Translations under genes and position numbers: made by a program | Shown: positions 34,701 to 46,395 of the stretch, piece after piece | Numbering within the stretch: position 1 is the stretch's first letter | How the letters are laid out: every line of letters starts with the position of its first letter | Assembly (NCBI GenBank): GCA_012295275.1 | Contig: CM022676.1 | Location: forward strand, 1,439,510-1,503,509 | Direction of reading: 5' to 3' | DNA length: 64,000 bases | Source of the DNA: Chrysomallon squamiferum | Taxonomy: Eukaryota > Mollusca > Gastropoda > Neomphalida > Peltospiridae | Notes under the pieces: generated by a model | What the model saw: the letters and a program-made list of their open reading frames with translations, nothing else | The model's database searches: none | What the model was told of the DNA's origin: nothing

Positions 34701-37700
34701 GTTGAATACTGGCTCAGACGTTGTGTTGAGTGACTTACTGAACTGTTACATTTAGTTTCATAGTATGAATTTATATAACTGTCTTAATATGTTTTTCACC
34801 GTGTTTTATATAATATTCACATTCAGCTCAAAATCAATTAACGACCCCATGGCATTGGTGTCGCTACCCCATTTGGGGTCGAGGCCCACAGGTTTGGAAC
34901 TACTGCCTTAAACAGAACAAATGTTCTCCTAGCAGTTTTAAGTAGAACACATTTTCTACTAGAAGTTATTAAAGAGAGTGTTCTGCTTGCAGTTGCTAAG
35001 TAGAATAGAAGTTATTCAGGCAATTCTTATGAGTATATATATATCATTCATTTAATATAATGAAAGCTCAAGTGTTTAAACTGTTGTGGCAGGAAGAAGC
35101 AGAGAGCTGTAAAACATCACATGCAGACTGTGTTGAGGAAACACTGGGAGGCCTGGCTGCTGTACGTCCACCAGGAACAGGAGAAACAGCGACTGGAGGA
35201 GGAGCAGAGTAAAACCAGAAGTAAGATGTTAGCCTTGCTGCAAGCTGCACAGACAGGCAGGCTGTGGAACGAAAACAGAGTCGATGAGACACCTGAGAAG
35301 AAACAAGAAACAGCCAGAAGCACGACATCCACACAGGAGAAAATAGTATATTTTTCTTATAATTATATATTCTATATATGCAATTATATATATATATCTT
35401 ACATTACAATATCTATTTTTATATATAGCTACATGCAGAATGTATATTATAGGGAGTTACTATTTGTATTCTATTTTTCTTAAATTGTTACTAGCAAATA
35501 GTGAAGTTTTATAGTATTTGTAATTTTCATTTTTTTAAATTTGTTACATAACAGATAGTTTCATTAAACCTAAACCTACTGAAGCTATCTAAAGACGTGG
35601 GTGAAAAATAAAAATAGAAAAACTGTTAAATATACTTTGGTTATTTCTTTTATTAATTTTTTTATTTTTTAGATATTTTTTTATCCAAACTACATTATCC
35701 AAATATTAGTGAAAATTTATAATAATTTTCAGTTGAATATTTTAATCATTAAATTGAAAATGTTTATATTACTTGTTCATATTTAGTCCTTGTTATTATT
35801 TTCCAGAATGAGTTATTTGAAGACAAAAAGCGACCACGTTCACAAATATCTCACATACCCAGAGAAGCATGGCAGGTGACAAAACGTCATGTCAACATGA
35901 CGACAGAGGAGCTGGCAGCACTCGGCGGAGGTGACAACACCATTCCCAGAGTTCACTCAGACCTCGAGATTCGACGTCGATTTGGCAAACAGCCATGGAT
36001 GAACTCTCCGTATATTGTAAACAATTTTGAGCATCGTTACACTACTCAGCAGAAAATGTTACATGAACAGCAGAAACAGATCAAAGAACAGCAGAAACTA
36101 CTGCAGGAGCTGCAGTACAATCAAAGGAATCAGCTCCTTAAACAACAGGCAGAGGAGCAGCATGCCTTCACTGAACAGTTGTCAGAGAAACCAGTGTCTG
36201 AGTTTCAACCACTTTCCACAGGTAGATCGACTACAGACAGACAGACAACTGACAGACAGTCTACAGATAGACAGAATAACCCAAATCTTGTTGTATCTGA
36301 TGCTGCTGTTGTAGAACAGCAGCTTAACAACATGTTTGACAAACGTCAGCAACAACTGGGGCGTTTAGAGTCACAGCAGCATAATGTGGTTGCTAAGGAC
36401 AAAGAAACTAATATTACCTTGGATACAACACGTTCCAGAAACAGAGGAGCATTGTCATCAGGGTTAGAAACCCAATTTAAATTACTTAATTTAAGAAACA
36501 CATTCAAAATTATTTAGAAAATTTTTATGTCATTTAAACTGAAGAGAGAGATTTAAAGGTAAAAAACAAAATGTGAGCTTCAATGTTGATTCATTATACA
36601 CTTAGAAAGTAAGAAAAGAAAAATTGTTTCACAACATATCTATTTTGAAAAAAGAAAAACAAATACTACTATATTTTCTAGCTTCAGATTTAATTTGAAT
36701 TGAACATCAAATCTAAGTTCAAGGTCAGGTATTTTAATTCAGTTATTTTACTTTGTACTCAGGGTTGGATTTCAGACTGCAAGGTCAGATCTGAGTTCAA
36801 GGTCAGGGGTTTCATCAAATACCTCCAGTAACAAATATCTCAAAGTGTTAAAAAGTAAGTATCTTTAAAACACATGTTGTTTAGTTTGTTTTTAATAAAG
36901 AATTATAGTTGGTCTAATAAATTTAAGAGGTTTAATTAATAAACCAGGTTATTAATGTTTTGCCTTATATCTAAGTCATTATTTTTAACTAATTCACAAT
37001 AAAATATATTTTATGAGCAAGAGAATATTTTGGATAATTATACCATCATTTAAATTGATGTTTGCACATAAATAGTCATCATTTAATATAAATATATACA
37101 TAAAATGTATAAACAGAAACATGGTTCCTTAGTTTGCATACACCTTGTTAGTACAAAAGCATGTATTTATTTTATTATTATTGTTAATGTGGTTTTATTG
37201 TTACATTTATTTTTATTTTCATTATTTGTTTTATTTATTTAACAGAAAGAAAAGACCTCTTTCTAATTCAAATGTACTTAAAAATCTAAGATAGTGTACT
37301 GACAACATCTATGTGTTATTAGCAGCGTTCAGTAAACACACAGATATTTTGAATTGTGTTTAGATATGGAGGAAAGAGCTGCAGAAAGAGCTAGACAGAA
37401 AGCAGAACGTGAAGCAAAGCGGAAAAAAGCAGAGCAGGAAAAAATGGTTAGTTTGAACACACACACAAAACTACTGAAAAACTCATTTTAATGTCTCACA
37501 AAAATATGTCAGGAGAAACAGAAAATCTTTGTGTTCATGAAGAGTTCTGTGTTAATAACTGACTTGTGTAATTTCAGGAAATGCTTGCAGCTCATGAAGA
37601 GGAGTTGAGGCGACAGGCTGAAGAAGAGAAACGGGCAAGAGTGGAAGCATACAAAGAAAAGAAAAGATTAGAAAAACAGGTGAGCTTAACTCTTCATGTT

Positions 37701-40092
37701 TTTATACTTTTTATGTTTATTCCGTGATAAACATTTCAGTGAATAATGTGTTTGTGTGGCTTTGTATGTGTGTGAGTGTGAGTTTGTGTGCATGTGCATG
37801 TGTGTGAGTGTGAGTTTGTGTGCATGTGCAAATCAGTAAATGTGTGTTTACACTTTGGTTCTGAATGACATGTCTGAGATTCTGTTTCAGCGAGAGATTG
37901 AGAAACAGCAGCAGCTTGAACGGATGCAGGAGATGAACAAACTTGCAGAGAGTCACTATTTGAAATCTATACTGAAATACCGAGGTGTTTTTCCATTCAA
38001 GAAACTGGTTCAGATGTCACGAGAAGCTGACAAACGAGCAGAGGAACATCACAGAACAGCTTTAAAAAGGTTAAAAGATATGTTTGTTCATATACAAACA
38101 CATACTAAGGTGTTTGATAAACAGTTATCTCGTATTTGATATTTTGCTGCAAGTCTGTATTTTTTTCTGTGATTTCTCTAGTAATTTTTGTGATACATTA
38201 TGGTAACAGTATGTTTAGTTATAACAGATTCCCCAGTATAATGCTTTTGAATGATTTACTAATATTATTAAAAAGAAAATAGCCTAAATTCTAATTATTC
38301 TGATTATAATTTAAAATCTGTTTAATTTTCAGAAAAGTATTTTTAGCCTGGCACAAACGTGCTGCTTCTACAATGGAGGAAAAAGTGAAGCTGGCAAATG
38401 AGATGCATAAATTTCTGTTACTGAAACACTCTGTCGATCAGTGGAAAAAGGTTAATATATTTAAACATAATTCAGATGTCTATCAGAATAAAATAGCTCA
38501 ACCTGTAATTCAGTCCTAATCATACAGTAATATTCTTGATGAAGCTGATCTTAAAAGTTAGAAATGCTAATAACTTTAATTTATCATTAAAAGTTTCAAA
38601 TACTAATAATTACTTTAAATTATCACTAGACGTTTTAAATTTATCAGGATTAATACCAACAAATATCCACAATGATCTCTTCACTGGTTTTATTTCACCA
38701 CATCTTTCTGAACGTTAGAAAAATATTTTACAAATCAATGAGAGATTAAAAAAAATATAATAATTTCAACGACTTAGTCAGTATAAAAATATCCTCTTTT
38801 GTGATTGTTTAGAATCTCATTACTCATTTAACAAACAAAAATACTGACAGAGATTTTAATTTGAAGTAAAATCAGAATAAAGTTTGATCTACTCCACTAT
38901 AACTTGCAGAATTTACACAGTTCTTGGTTAAATTTCAGACATTCTTCTTGTTTTTCTCCAACCCAGGATTGAGAGAACAAAATATTGTGATTAAAGATTC
39001 TATTTTCTCTTGGAACTTGACAGTTAAAATTAACTCTGGATATTTTATTTCTGTTGCAGCACAAGCACTGCATGAACATAATGGAAAAGAAAAGTCAGTG
39101 TTTCTATAAAAAGAGTCTCCTGTACAAAACTGTCACAGCGTGGGCACAGTACACTATGGATGAAAAAATTGCATCATGGGAAAAAGGGAGAACAGCAAAA
39201 GAACATTATCTAAGGTTGGATGTTAATCATCAGAAGTATTTTTAGTTCTATGTTTTAGAAGTTTTATTACTATATTTATTCAATAGGTTTTTACTTCATT
39301 TGTATTTTTATTGCTGAAGACTACTTTTAGTTTTAATATATTGGCAGAAATATCTCTCCGTAATAAAACCTATTGCAGTTTTAAGTCATTTTAATGTTTA
39401 TAAAGTAGCTGGCATGATTATAAGACATTCCCCAGGCAATTCCTCCTGGTCATTTCCCCTAGGATATTTCCCCCCATATCTCTATTATATTCATTATTAA
39501 CATAGTGTGTATATTATAATATTTTATATTATATTTTAAGCTTATTAATATCTTATTTTATGCAAGTGATGGGGTGTTTTTGAGCAGGGAAATGAGCAGA
39601 TGTAATTATGATAAACATAAAAAGACTGGTTTTTCTTCAGTCAGTGAATTAGTATTAGTTAATTACAATTAAGATTGTTTGTAATATTAATTCCCCACAA
39701 CATATTATATTTACAGTGTTGCATCAAAGACCGGATTTTTCTTAATATGTTAATTGCAAGTTGTGATTGTATTTAATTACCATTGTTAATGTTATTGAAG
39801 TTAAGAAATGTCTGGGGGCAATTGCCCTGATACTGGCTGGTGAACCTTGTTGGACCCAGATGAATCCTGTTTTGACAGAGTCCACTGTATTAATGTAGTA
39901 AGCAGACTGAAATGTTTAAATTTGTCTTACAGGTCACTACAGAAGAAAACATTCCAAGCATGGAGGAGACTTCCATATGAGTTAGAGAAAGAGAAAGAAC
40001 GAGAGAAGAGAAGAATTGAAATGATGAAGAAAGTACAGATGCTTATTCCTGATTATGAAGGTGTAGTGGATAAAAGTGTTGATATTTCATGA
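25452..40092 (+). CDS. CCDC191: Coiled-coil domain-containing protein 191, 18 exons, complete
   Basis: Exons: 25452-25529, 26289-26327, 26768-26903, 28285-28470, 28947-29116, 29436-29540, 29833-29951, 30612-30786, 31295-31485, 35093-35345, 35807-36462, 36763-36854, 37364-37446, 37578-37679, 37891-38069, 38333-38450, 39060-39214, 39933-40092. All are GT-AG, phases match and the sum is 2997 nt, 998 aa. Family hallmarks: KDWIKKVEDATN (N-terminus), HRMLNKQVVHKEFLNDLG, KDPRLKMELRHQQVRENR, a charged coiled coil at about residues 190-335, then tryptophan-rich SFI1-like repeats (HFSAWYKIV, DWKTLLRAWNAWRSY, LRKHWEAWLLY, MLALLQAAQTGRLW), a Gln-rich coil (about 555-610), a TDRQ run (about 625-640), a second Arg/Glu coil (735-815) and C-terminal FLAWHKR, TAWAQY and FQAWRRLP repeats. 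Vertebrate CCDC191 is similar in size and order; its role is poorly known, but such repeats suggest a centrosome or cilium association. A six-codon upstream ORF stops 3 nt before the ATG, which has A at -3 and G at +4. The exon 4 donor (GCAG then GTTTTTT) is weak. Confidence 0.9.
25642..25710. repeat. CT microsatellite (unit B)
   Basis: About 34 CT dinucleotides in CCDC191 intron 1, next to the Tigger insertion. Confidence 0.97.
25722..26090 (+). mobile_element. Tigger/pogo DNA transposon, 5' fragment
   Basis: It begins directly after TA with CAGTGGTACCTCGATTTACG, the terminal motif typical of Tigger elements, followed by ACGAGTG/GCGAGC-style subterminal repeats. Downstream are the start of a transposase, MDPKKVLRRRSR (from 25874), and in another frame HIVVLARQYKHSTSTICTIL, the helix-turn-helix region of pogo-type transposases. 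The catalytic DDE domain and right terminus are absent. Unit A has nothing at the matching position, so insertion followed duplication, or unit A lost it. Confidence 0.82.
26566..27600. repeat. Paired ~130-bp intron repeat
   Basis: Two copies, about 26566-26690 and 27472-27600, share TATATCTGTAGTATATGCAA and CACAGTTTCTTAATTACACA. They flank CCDC191 exon 3 in direct orientation. Neither is in unit A. A repeat pair on both sides of one exon could promote loss or skipping of that exon. Confidence 0.75.
28000..28284 (+). repeat. Tandem repeat overlapping the exon 4 splice acceptor
   Basis: Two full units of about 120 bp and two short partial ones, each containing TTTATGTTGTAATTTCAG or a variant and CTGAAAATAATGTTGTAATTT. 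The last partial unit ends TATGTTGTAATTTAAG, and this AAG is the acceptor of exon 4, so earlier units supply up to three decoy acceptors (two ending in CAG). One unit survives in unit A at 9816-9895, at the edge of the large deletion. Confidence 0.8.
31945..32574. repeat. Degenerate minisatellite in CCDC191 intron 9, left part
   Basis: Recurring phrases AGTCCTTAAATAGAACAAATG, TTCTACTTGTAG and TAGTCCTTAAATAGAATAAA at irregular spacing (roughly 30-60 bp). The array continues at 34914-35030 after the hAT insertion. It is non-coding. Confidence 0.8.
32575..34905 (-). mobile_element. hAT DNA transposon with exact 8-bp target duplication
   Basis: Left end CAGTGGTTCCCAACC; right end, read on the other strand, CAGTAGTTCCAAACC. 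These are imperfect terminal inverted repeats of about 15 bp with further similarity inward (GCGACCC / CGACCCC). Both ends are flanked by CCTTAAAC (32567-32574 and 34906-34913), the 8-bp duplication expected of hAT. The element is 2331 bp and carries one minus-strand transposase, now broken. It lies in CCDC191 intron 9, antisense to the gene. Confidence 0.93.
32913..34618 (-). pseudogene. hAT transposase (ZBED5/SCAND3-like), inactivated
   Basis: Start at 34618: MSVRKKKYSDDFLKWGFTD, then a zinc-finger-like CVVCLEVL segment and the LLQTKHPDLKDKS motif. Later frames hold VQLDETTDVTNFAQLLVYVR, LCGVCTDGAPAMLGSKSGF (conserved hAT catalytic-core motifs), LFHIEVRWLSKGKALKRFFE, and the hATC dimerisation end, FPTTYLCEAAFSQLLILKNK, with a stop at 32913. 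The reading frame changes between 34238 and 34179 and again near 33965. There are in-frame stops near 33843 and 33444. The damage is light, so the insertion is not very old. Transposition activity from this copy is lost. Confidence 0.85.
34914..35030. repeat. Degenerate minisatellite in CCDC191 intron 9, right part
   Basis: Continuation of the array at 31945-32574 (AGAACAAATGTTCT, AGAACACATTTTCT, GAAGTTATT). Joining it across the hAT element restores an unbroken CCTTAAACAGAACA unit. Confidence 0.7.
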
Positions 40093-41085
40093 CATCTGAC
40101 TACATGTTGATGAATGTTGATGAAGGTACATATCATGCTGTGATTAATATATTACTGTAAAATATAAATTTGTTAAATTGTGAAATGAATAGTGTAAACA
40201 CCTTTTTTGAACACAATTACAAACCAACATGACTAGTAATGACTGTGTGCAAAAGACGTAGTGATTTATAGTGACAGATTACAAGTTTTAATGATACAGA
40301 ATGAAAATGACTGATAGTAGTGAATTTAATAATGAATGACTGATTAGTAAGTGTGACTTTAGTCTTCATAGTGATTCTTGAGACTAACTGATTATAATAA
40401 ACTAAAAGTAACTATGACTATAGATGAATAGTGTAAATAGCTTTTTTGAATACAACTATAAACCAACATGACTAGTAATTATTGTTCATGGTGATTCTAG
40501 AGACTGACTGGTTATAGTAAATTAAAAGACTATAGAGAAAATTGGGTTTAAATAGTATTTTTGAGTTAACTTCTGTTTGTAATTTGACATTTGATTACAG
40601 AACAAATTCAATTTTTTATACAAAGTAAGTAAAACATTTGTGCCTAATGTTGTTATTTTAAAAGAAGCTAAATATCTCAAAATCTGTGTAGATGGGACAG
40701 GACTAAGTGTAATTTTGTTAGTGCCTAAACTCTTACTAACATGTAATGTTTTATAATAATTTAACTTAATATTTTGACTTCCTCAGTGTAGGGCTGTAAT
40801 TAGAACAAGTATGCTATTAGTTGGTGTAGCTGTAGGTTGTAAAAGTTTTTATTTTATCACAATGGATGTTATTTAATATTTACTGTTGTTCATTGTATCT
40901 AAATATTTTTAGTTAATCTGATCTCAGAATTTGTTTTGTTAATGTCAGTATATCTGCTTCTCTGTAAACATGTTTACAGCTTCCCTGACCAGTATTTCAA
41001 TTACAGTTTAGTATAAGTTTCCTTTTGAACTTTGATGTATGTATGTAATTTCATACATTCAATAAACATATAGAATTTCTTGCAC
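40093..41085 (+). other. Probable CCDC191 3' UTR
   Basis: No ORF. Related 60-80-bp phrases (GTGTAAACACCTTTTTTGAA and GTGTAAATAGCTTTTTTGAA; ACCAACATGACTAGTAAT twice) repeat in 40180-40520. The first 180 bp are kept in unit A; the rest is deleted there. Confidence 0.5.
41061..41066 (+). promoter_or_regulatory. Possible CCDC191 polyadenylation signal
   Basis: AATAAA in the context ATACATTCAATAAACATA, about 970 bp after the stop. It is one of several in this AT-rich flank and is chosen because it ends the least repetitive part. Confidence 0.35.
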
Positions 41086-41261
41086 TATTTATATTATTAT
41101 CAACAGCCATTGTTCTCTTTCTTTATATATTATCATAATATTATTATATGCATTGTTATCATAATATTATTATATATATATTGTTGTATTATTTTCTATA
41201 TTATTATCACAGCCATTCTGTCATATAAACCTCATGTACTTGTGCACCTGAAGCACAAATG

Positions 41262-41262
<1 letters not shown>

Positions 41263-41299
<37 letters not shown>

Positions 41300-41449
41300 C
41301 TGATTCGTTCATACCCTGACAATCTAAAAACAAAAATACATTTCAACTTTCTTTTCTGGGGCAGGTTCATAATTTTAGAAACATTTATTGACCTGAATAT
41401 GTGGCATAGTGTAAACAATTATGACAATGACAATAACAACAACAACGAA

Positions 41450-41483
<34 letters not shown>

Positions 41484-41578
41484 GTAATAATAATAATAAT
41501 AATTTTAATAATAATATAAACAACAATAATAATAATAATAAAAACAATAATAATAATATTAATCAAAATGCTAAAATT
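41263..41578. repeat. AC and AAT/AAC microsatellites
   Basis: AC run at 41263-41296, then imperfect AAT/AAC triplets at 41425-41578. The latter create a poly-Asn ORF on plus and a poly-Ile ORF on minus, neither of them a gene. Confidence 0.9.
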
Positions 41579-41579
41579 A

Positions 41580-44500
41580 TATTTTATGAAAACAAAATCC
41601 TGTCTGTCTGGACAAATAACAGGTCAGTCTGTAAGTGTGTTTGATATTTCTACAAGTTATTGTGTAATTCAGTATTATGATTTATGATGAATGTTTTCAG
41701 AAAAAAACACCAATCTCATAGATTATTCAGTCCTCCGTCCAGATGTCAGCTCAGTTTGAAAATGTTTACCTCAGCAAATAACAGATTATTTCAAATTTGT
41801 ATACACGACAATATACAAATTATAAAATGTTATTATGGGTTATTTTTATTTTGTAAATAAATGAGAATCAAGTCATCATTGTCATGCCACTTTTTTCTTC
41901 TTGATTGTCTCATTTAGATTTTAAATCAAAGTTTATTATTATTATTATTATTATTTACTTTTTACTTCTTAATAATTTTTAAATTTATTTATTAATTGCT
42001 TTAATATTATTTTTTACTAACTACCTAGTGATCAGGTTTCTTTGATCTTTTCTAAACACAAATGTTAAACTGTATTATATGCAAGTCAATAACATTATTA
42101 GAAGCCCAAAAATTATCATATGCAGATGTTTCTGCATTTTTTTATAACATATTTAAACTCATTTGTATAATTGTGAGGTTCTACTGAATTTTTTAAATTT
42201 TTTAAATTAAACACTATAATAATTAATATGATTTGAGATTAAGAAAAATTTATTCACTAGAACAGTTAAAAACCTCCCTATTTATGATACAAAAAAGAAA
42301 ATACATCTGTTTAAAGTCTGAATACCTTCATTTTATGTAGCTTTTGAATTTCTACCATTCAGTCTTAATATGAAGTATAATTATAAAAGAATATTTTTAA
42401 ACTTGTCAGTCATTTTATGTTGTTTGGAGAAGTTTCCTACTATGGTCACAAAAGACATGGCTGTTGCTTTCACACACACACACACATACACACAAACAGT
42501 ACGTAAAAAGAAAAATGTTATTTAAATGTTCTGCACCAGTTTTGTTTTATTCTTTATCATTGTTTTTACTTTACTAATTTCAAACTTTTCATGTTAAGGG
42601 ATTTTAAATCAGCTTTCTGTTTTACTTAATCTTTGTAGTAATTTTTTAATAATTTAGTTTTATACATTTAGTTTATTTTTAAAAAATTATACATTAATTT
42701 ATTTATTATTGTTGTTGTATTATTATTATTATTAACTTTTTTTTTTTTTTAAATAAATTATTTTCAGTGAACTCTAATGTGAAAAACCAATAAAGGATAC
42801 ATTAAAGAAACATGTTAAGAAACAGTATTTATTCAGTCAAAAACAATTTTATCTACAGATGACAATATCATGAACATGTACCGACACTTGACAGAATGAA
42901 AGATACAGACTGCATCATGATAAATGATGAACCCTAAATTTAAAATTGTCTTTTACATGTATATTATCTAAAAATCATCAAAATGGATCTAAAAAGTATT
43001 ATTGTCACTTATTAAAAATGAAACTGAAGTATTTAAATTTCTTAGACTTATACTATTGTAGCAAACAGTTTATTCAATATATAATTTATACAAGCCTGGT
43101 CTTATTTCAAAACTTTTTATTCTTTTGTACTATTTGTTTTCATAGCATTTAGGCATCTTTAATTTCTTCCATGTAATAATTTGTAATGCCAGAGCTAATA
43201 TGAGGTAAAGTTTTTTTCATTATTATTTTTCAAACTGATATGCAGTAACAGCTTTGTAACTTAAAATTCCAAATGTATTTTAATGCAGATGGCATTTATT
43301 TTTTATTTTATTTTTTTCATTATTATTATGATTTTATTACCATCATCATCATTATCAATAGAGGATATTGCAAATAGAAAAAAGTTTTATGTCCCTCCTA
43401 AAATTCTATCTCTCATGACTATTATTATTCAAAATGGATACAATGGAATATTTTTTTAAGGTAGATTCATCAGTAAAGTGACACATTCATAAATCCATAT
43501 TACATAAATCCATATTACATAAACATGAATACATATAAATATTAACAAGCAAAACAAGATATTATCAATGAAAAAGAAGAATCACCTCATGCCTAAGTAA
43601 AGAAAATGACTATAAAAGTGGTCACAGTCTTAATTACCCATAATAAAAAACTTATCTAATGTATTTATTTACAGCAAAACAAATTAATATAGTTAATATA
43701 TATGTACATATTTATTCTTCCCCAAACACTGTACTGACAAATACATTTTATTTTTGTAATATCATAATTTCAGTTTTAGAAAATATAATAATAAAATAAT
43801 AATTTATTCTGTGAAAGATCCCAGATAATTAGACCAAAAAAAATCGTCTTTCATTAATAAACATAATTAAAATATAAATTATTTACTTTTATATACTTGA
43901 TCTGTGAAAGGGCTGTTACTTTCTTCCAATGGCCAAAAGATGTTAGACTACAATAAATTTTTTTAATTTGTTTGATTGTTTCAACCAGAAGTTTGTCTTC
44001 CAAAATAGCTTGCCAGTGAATTATTTATACTGAGGTATTGTATATAAAAACATCTATATGATATTTCAATATAATACATTTTTCCATCTGCCAGATGTTT
44101 CAGTCACAAATTGGCAAAAACATTTCTTTTTCTCATATGCATTTACATAATTTACTTGGGATAAAAAAATTTGGCAGCCATATTGAATAATAATAACTTA
44201 GTTTTTGATAAAGAATTTATAAAATTTCTTCTTCATTGATTAAACTGTTTTTAAAAAAGCCCACCAAAAATCAACAAATGAACAAAATAAAATAATAAGT
44301 TCAAATTAAATCAGACTTAAAAAATAATAAACAAATAATAAATCCCTATTAATATATTATTCCATATTAAAACAGGAAAAGAATTGCTAATGTTCAAACT
44401 TATATAATGAATACCTGTATTGATTAACCAGCCCTTTGAAACCAAGTTAACAGTTAATATATTAAATGTGGTTCTGATGAATCAATTAAAAGAAAATGCT

Positions 44501-45080
44501 CACATAAAAACTAGTTCAAGCTGTTACAATAGTTTGTAATAAAATCGTGAAAACAAAACAAGTGACCACGCACAGTTTTGTTAAACAAAACAAGTTATTT
44601 AAAATAAAATTATAATTTGTCAATGAATAATTAAAAATGTTATGTTCAAAACCAAATAGAATTTTTAGAATTAATACACAATTTATCATAATATAAACAA
44701 TTTTACAGATAAAAAAATAAAATCTTTCCTCATTTCCTTTTTGTTGTTTTTCTTTGTCTGAAAATTAATTTTAAAAAATAAGATTTACTAAGGAACAAAG
44801 TGATTATCTGCAAGCTATTTAAGAAAAATAAATCTTACATTAAAATACAAAAATTCATTAATATCAAATCAGTATGTCCATTATTAGAAACATCTGTATC
44901 TAGATTTTAATATTCTTTTTAAAAAAATTGGAAAATTATCAACCTGTTATTAATATTTCACATAATAAAGGTGAAAAATATTTAATCCTAGTCAAATTAT
45001 TAAATTACAACTAACAAAATTTAATGTTTAATCTCTTTTTTGAAAGGAGAGAAACTGAGAATATGGGAGAGTTAATATGA
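41580..45080. other. Intergenic region between CCDC191 and YPEL5
   Basis: AT-rich, without credible exons. 42005-42120 and 43765-45060 match unit A; the blocks between (40270-42005 and 42120-43765) are missing there. There is a CA run at 42470-42487, an ATT run at 41935-41952 and another at 42718-42733. The distal part may be the YPEL5 3' UTR. Confidence 0.55.
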
Positions 45081-46395
45081 TAGAGAAAGGACAATAAAAG
45101 CATCTGTTTCCAACAGCAGATGAATGTTATTAAAAACTTGTACATTTATTAGCAAGAATAGCAAGCTGCTGTAAGCAAGTTATTCTTTATAATTAATTTA
45201 TATGAAAATTTTGTTTATATCTGAACTTTAAATGGATATTTATTTTTGAATTATTACATTTAGACTAAGAAAAACTTTGTGCGAGCTAAATTAAAATTCC
45301 TTTTATATTGCAATATGAAAAATTGTGTTTATATCTGAGAGAAATATCTAAGACAAATTGATAAGATTATCTGAACAGTTTTTGTACAGCAGAATTGAAT
45401 AAAACTTATTATTTTCCATGAACTGAGCTTCTGAGAAACTGTATCTTGTATCAGTTAGAACTTTTCTTCATTATAACACATTATTTAAAACTTTAAAGTT
45501 TATATTACCACATCATAAACTGTAAATATATAGCTTACCTAAGTTGTAAACTTTACCTGAACAAATTATCTAAATCATAAACTTTACCTTCACAGCTTAT
45601 CTAAACAGCACCTAAACCAAGTTAACATTCACATCAAATATTTATTCAGTTTTACATTTGTGGGATATCTACACTATCAATTTTACATTCATAGATTAAC
45701 AAAATCATCATTTTCACATTAGTAATAACTGAAATAATCAATTTCATATTGACAATATCAAAAAAACAAAATGAAAAAAATATATAAATATATACTTCCC
45801 TCTTATTGAAGACTATCTTTTGTCTGAAGATTCATGTTTAAATTACTGTAAATTTATAAACATTTAAATATTTTAAAACATTTGATATAAGACTACATCA
45901 ATTTATATAATAAGCAAAATAAAAATAATCAGTTTTAATTCAAATAACTAGTTTTACAAAAATTATATCATTAATTTGGAAATTAAAAAAGTGTAACAAA
46001 AATATATTTTTTAAATATAAACATAAAATAAAAATATTCAATAAAACATAGGAAAACAAAACAAAATGTATATTATCAAAAAAAAAAAAAACATGACAGT
46101 TCCATGATTTTACTTCCAGCATTTGAGAAAATAGATTTTGGTTAAAGGTCCCTTTACTTCTGTTTCAAAAGGATTTTTCTGTCACAATCTTTAAAAGAAT
46201 GTAATAAAAAATCTTTCTAGCATCAGAAACTATTTCCCCAGACAAGAAGATTGCGAATCTTACACACAACACTTTTTCGGAAATGTTTATTTGCAAGTTA
46301 TGGAAATTTGACTCCAATTCTTGCTACACCTGTTTCACTTAGGTTTACTTGTGTGTATTTATGTTGAAATGTCTGAATGAAGTCTGCTGATACAA
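45081..46395 (-). other. Probable YPEL5 3' UTR
   Basis: No plus- or minus-strand exon. Minus-strand AATAAA motifs are frequent, so the transcript end cannot be fixed. Duplicated unit B ends at about 45060, just beyond this stretch. Confidence 0.4.

Larger units (their letters stand above)
17828..45060 (+). repeat. Segmental duplication, unit B (complete copy)
   Basis: The fuller partner of unit A. It contains the LINE 3' end, the two-domain Ig gene, the whole CCDC191 gene and its 3' flank. Relative to unit A it also carries a Tigger fragment (25722-26090), a repeated 130-bp intron element (26566-26690 and 27472-27600) and a 39-bp rather than 42-bp minisatellite. Homology ends near 45060, inside the probable 3' UTR of YPEL5. 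SIDT exons separate the two units. Confidence 0.92.

Noticed and set aside
41297-41644. Asparagine-rich ORF and its poly-isoleucine complement
   Set aside because: AAT/AAC microsatellite translation, not a protein.
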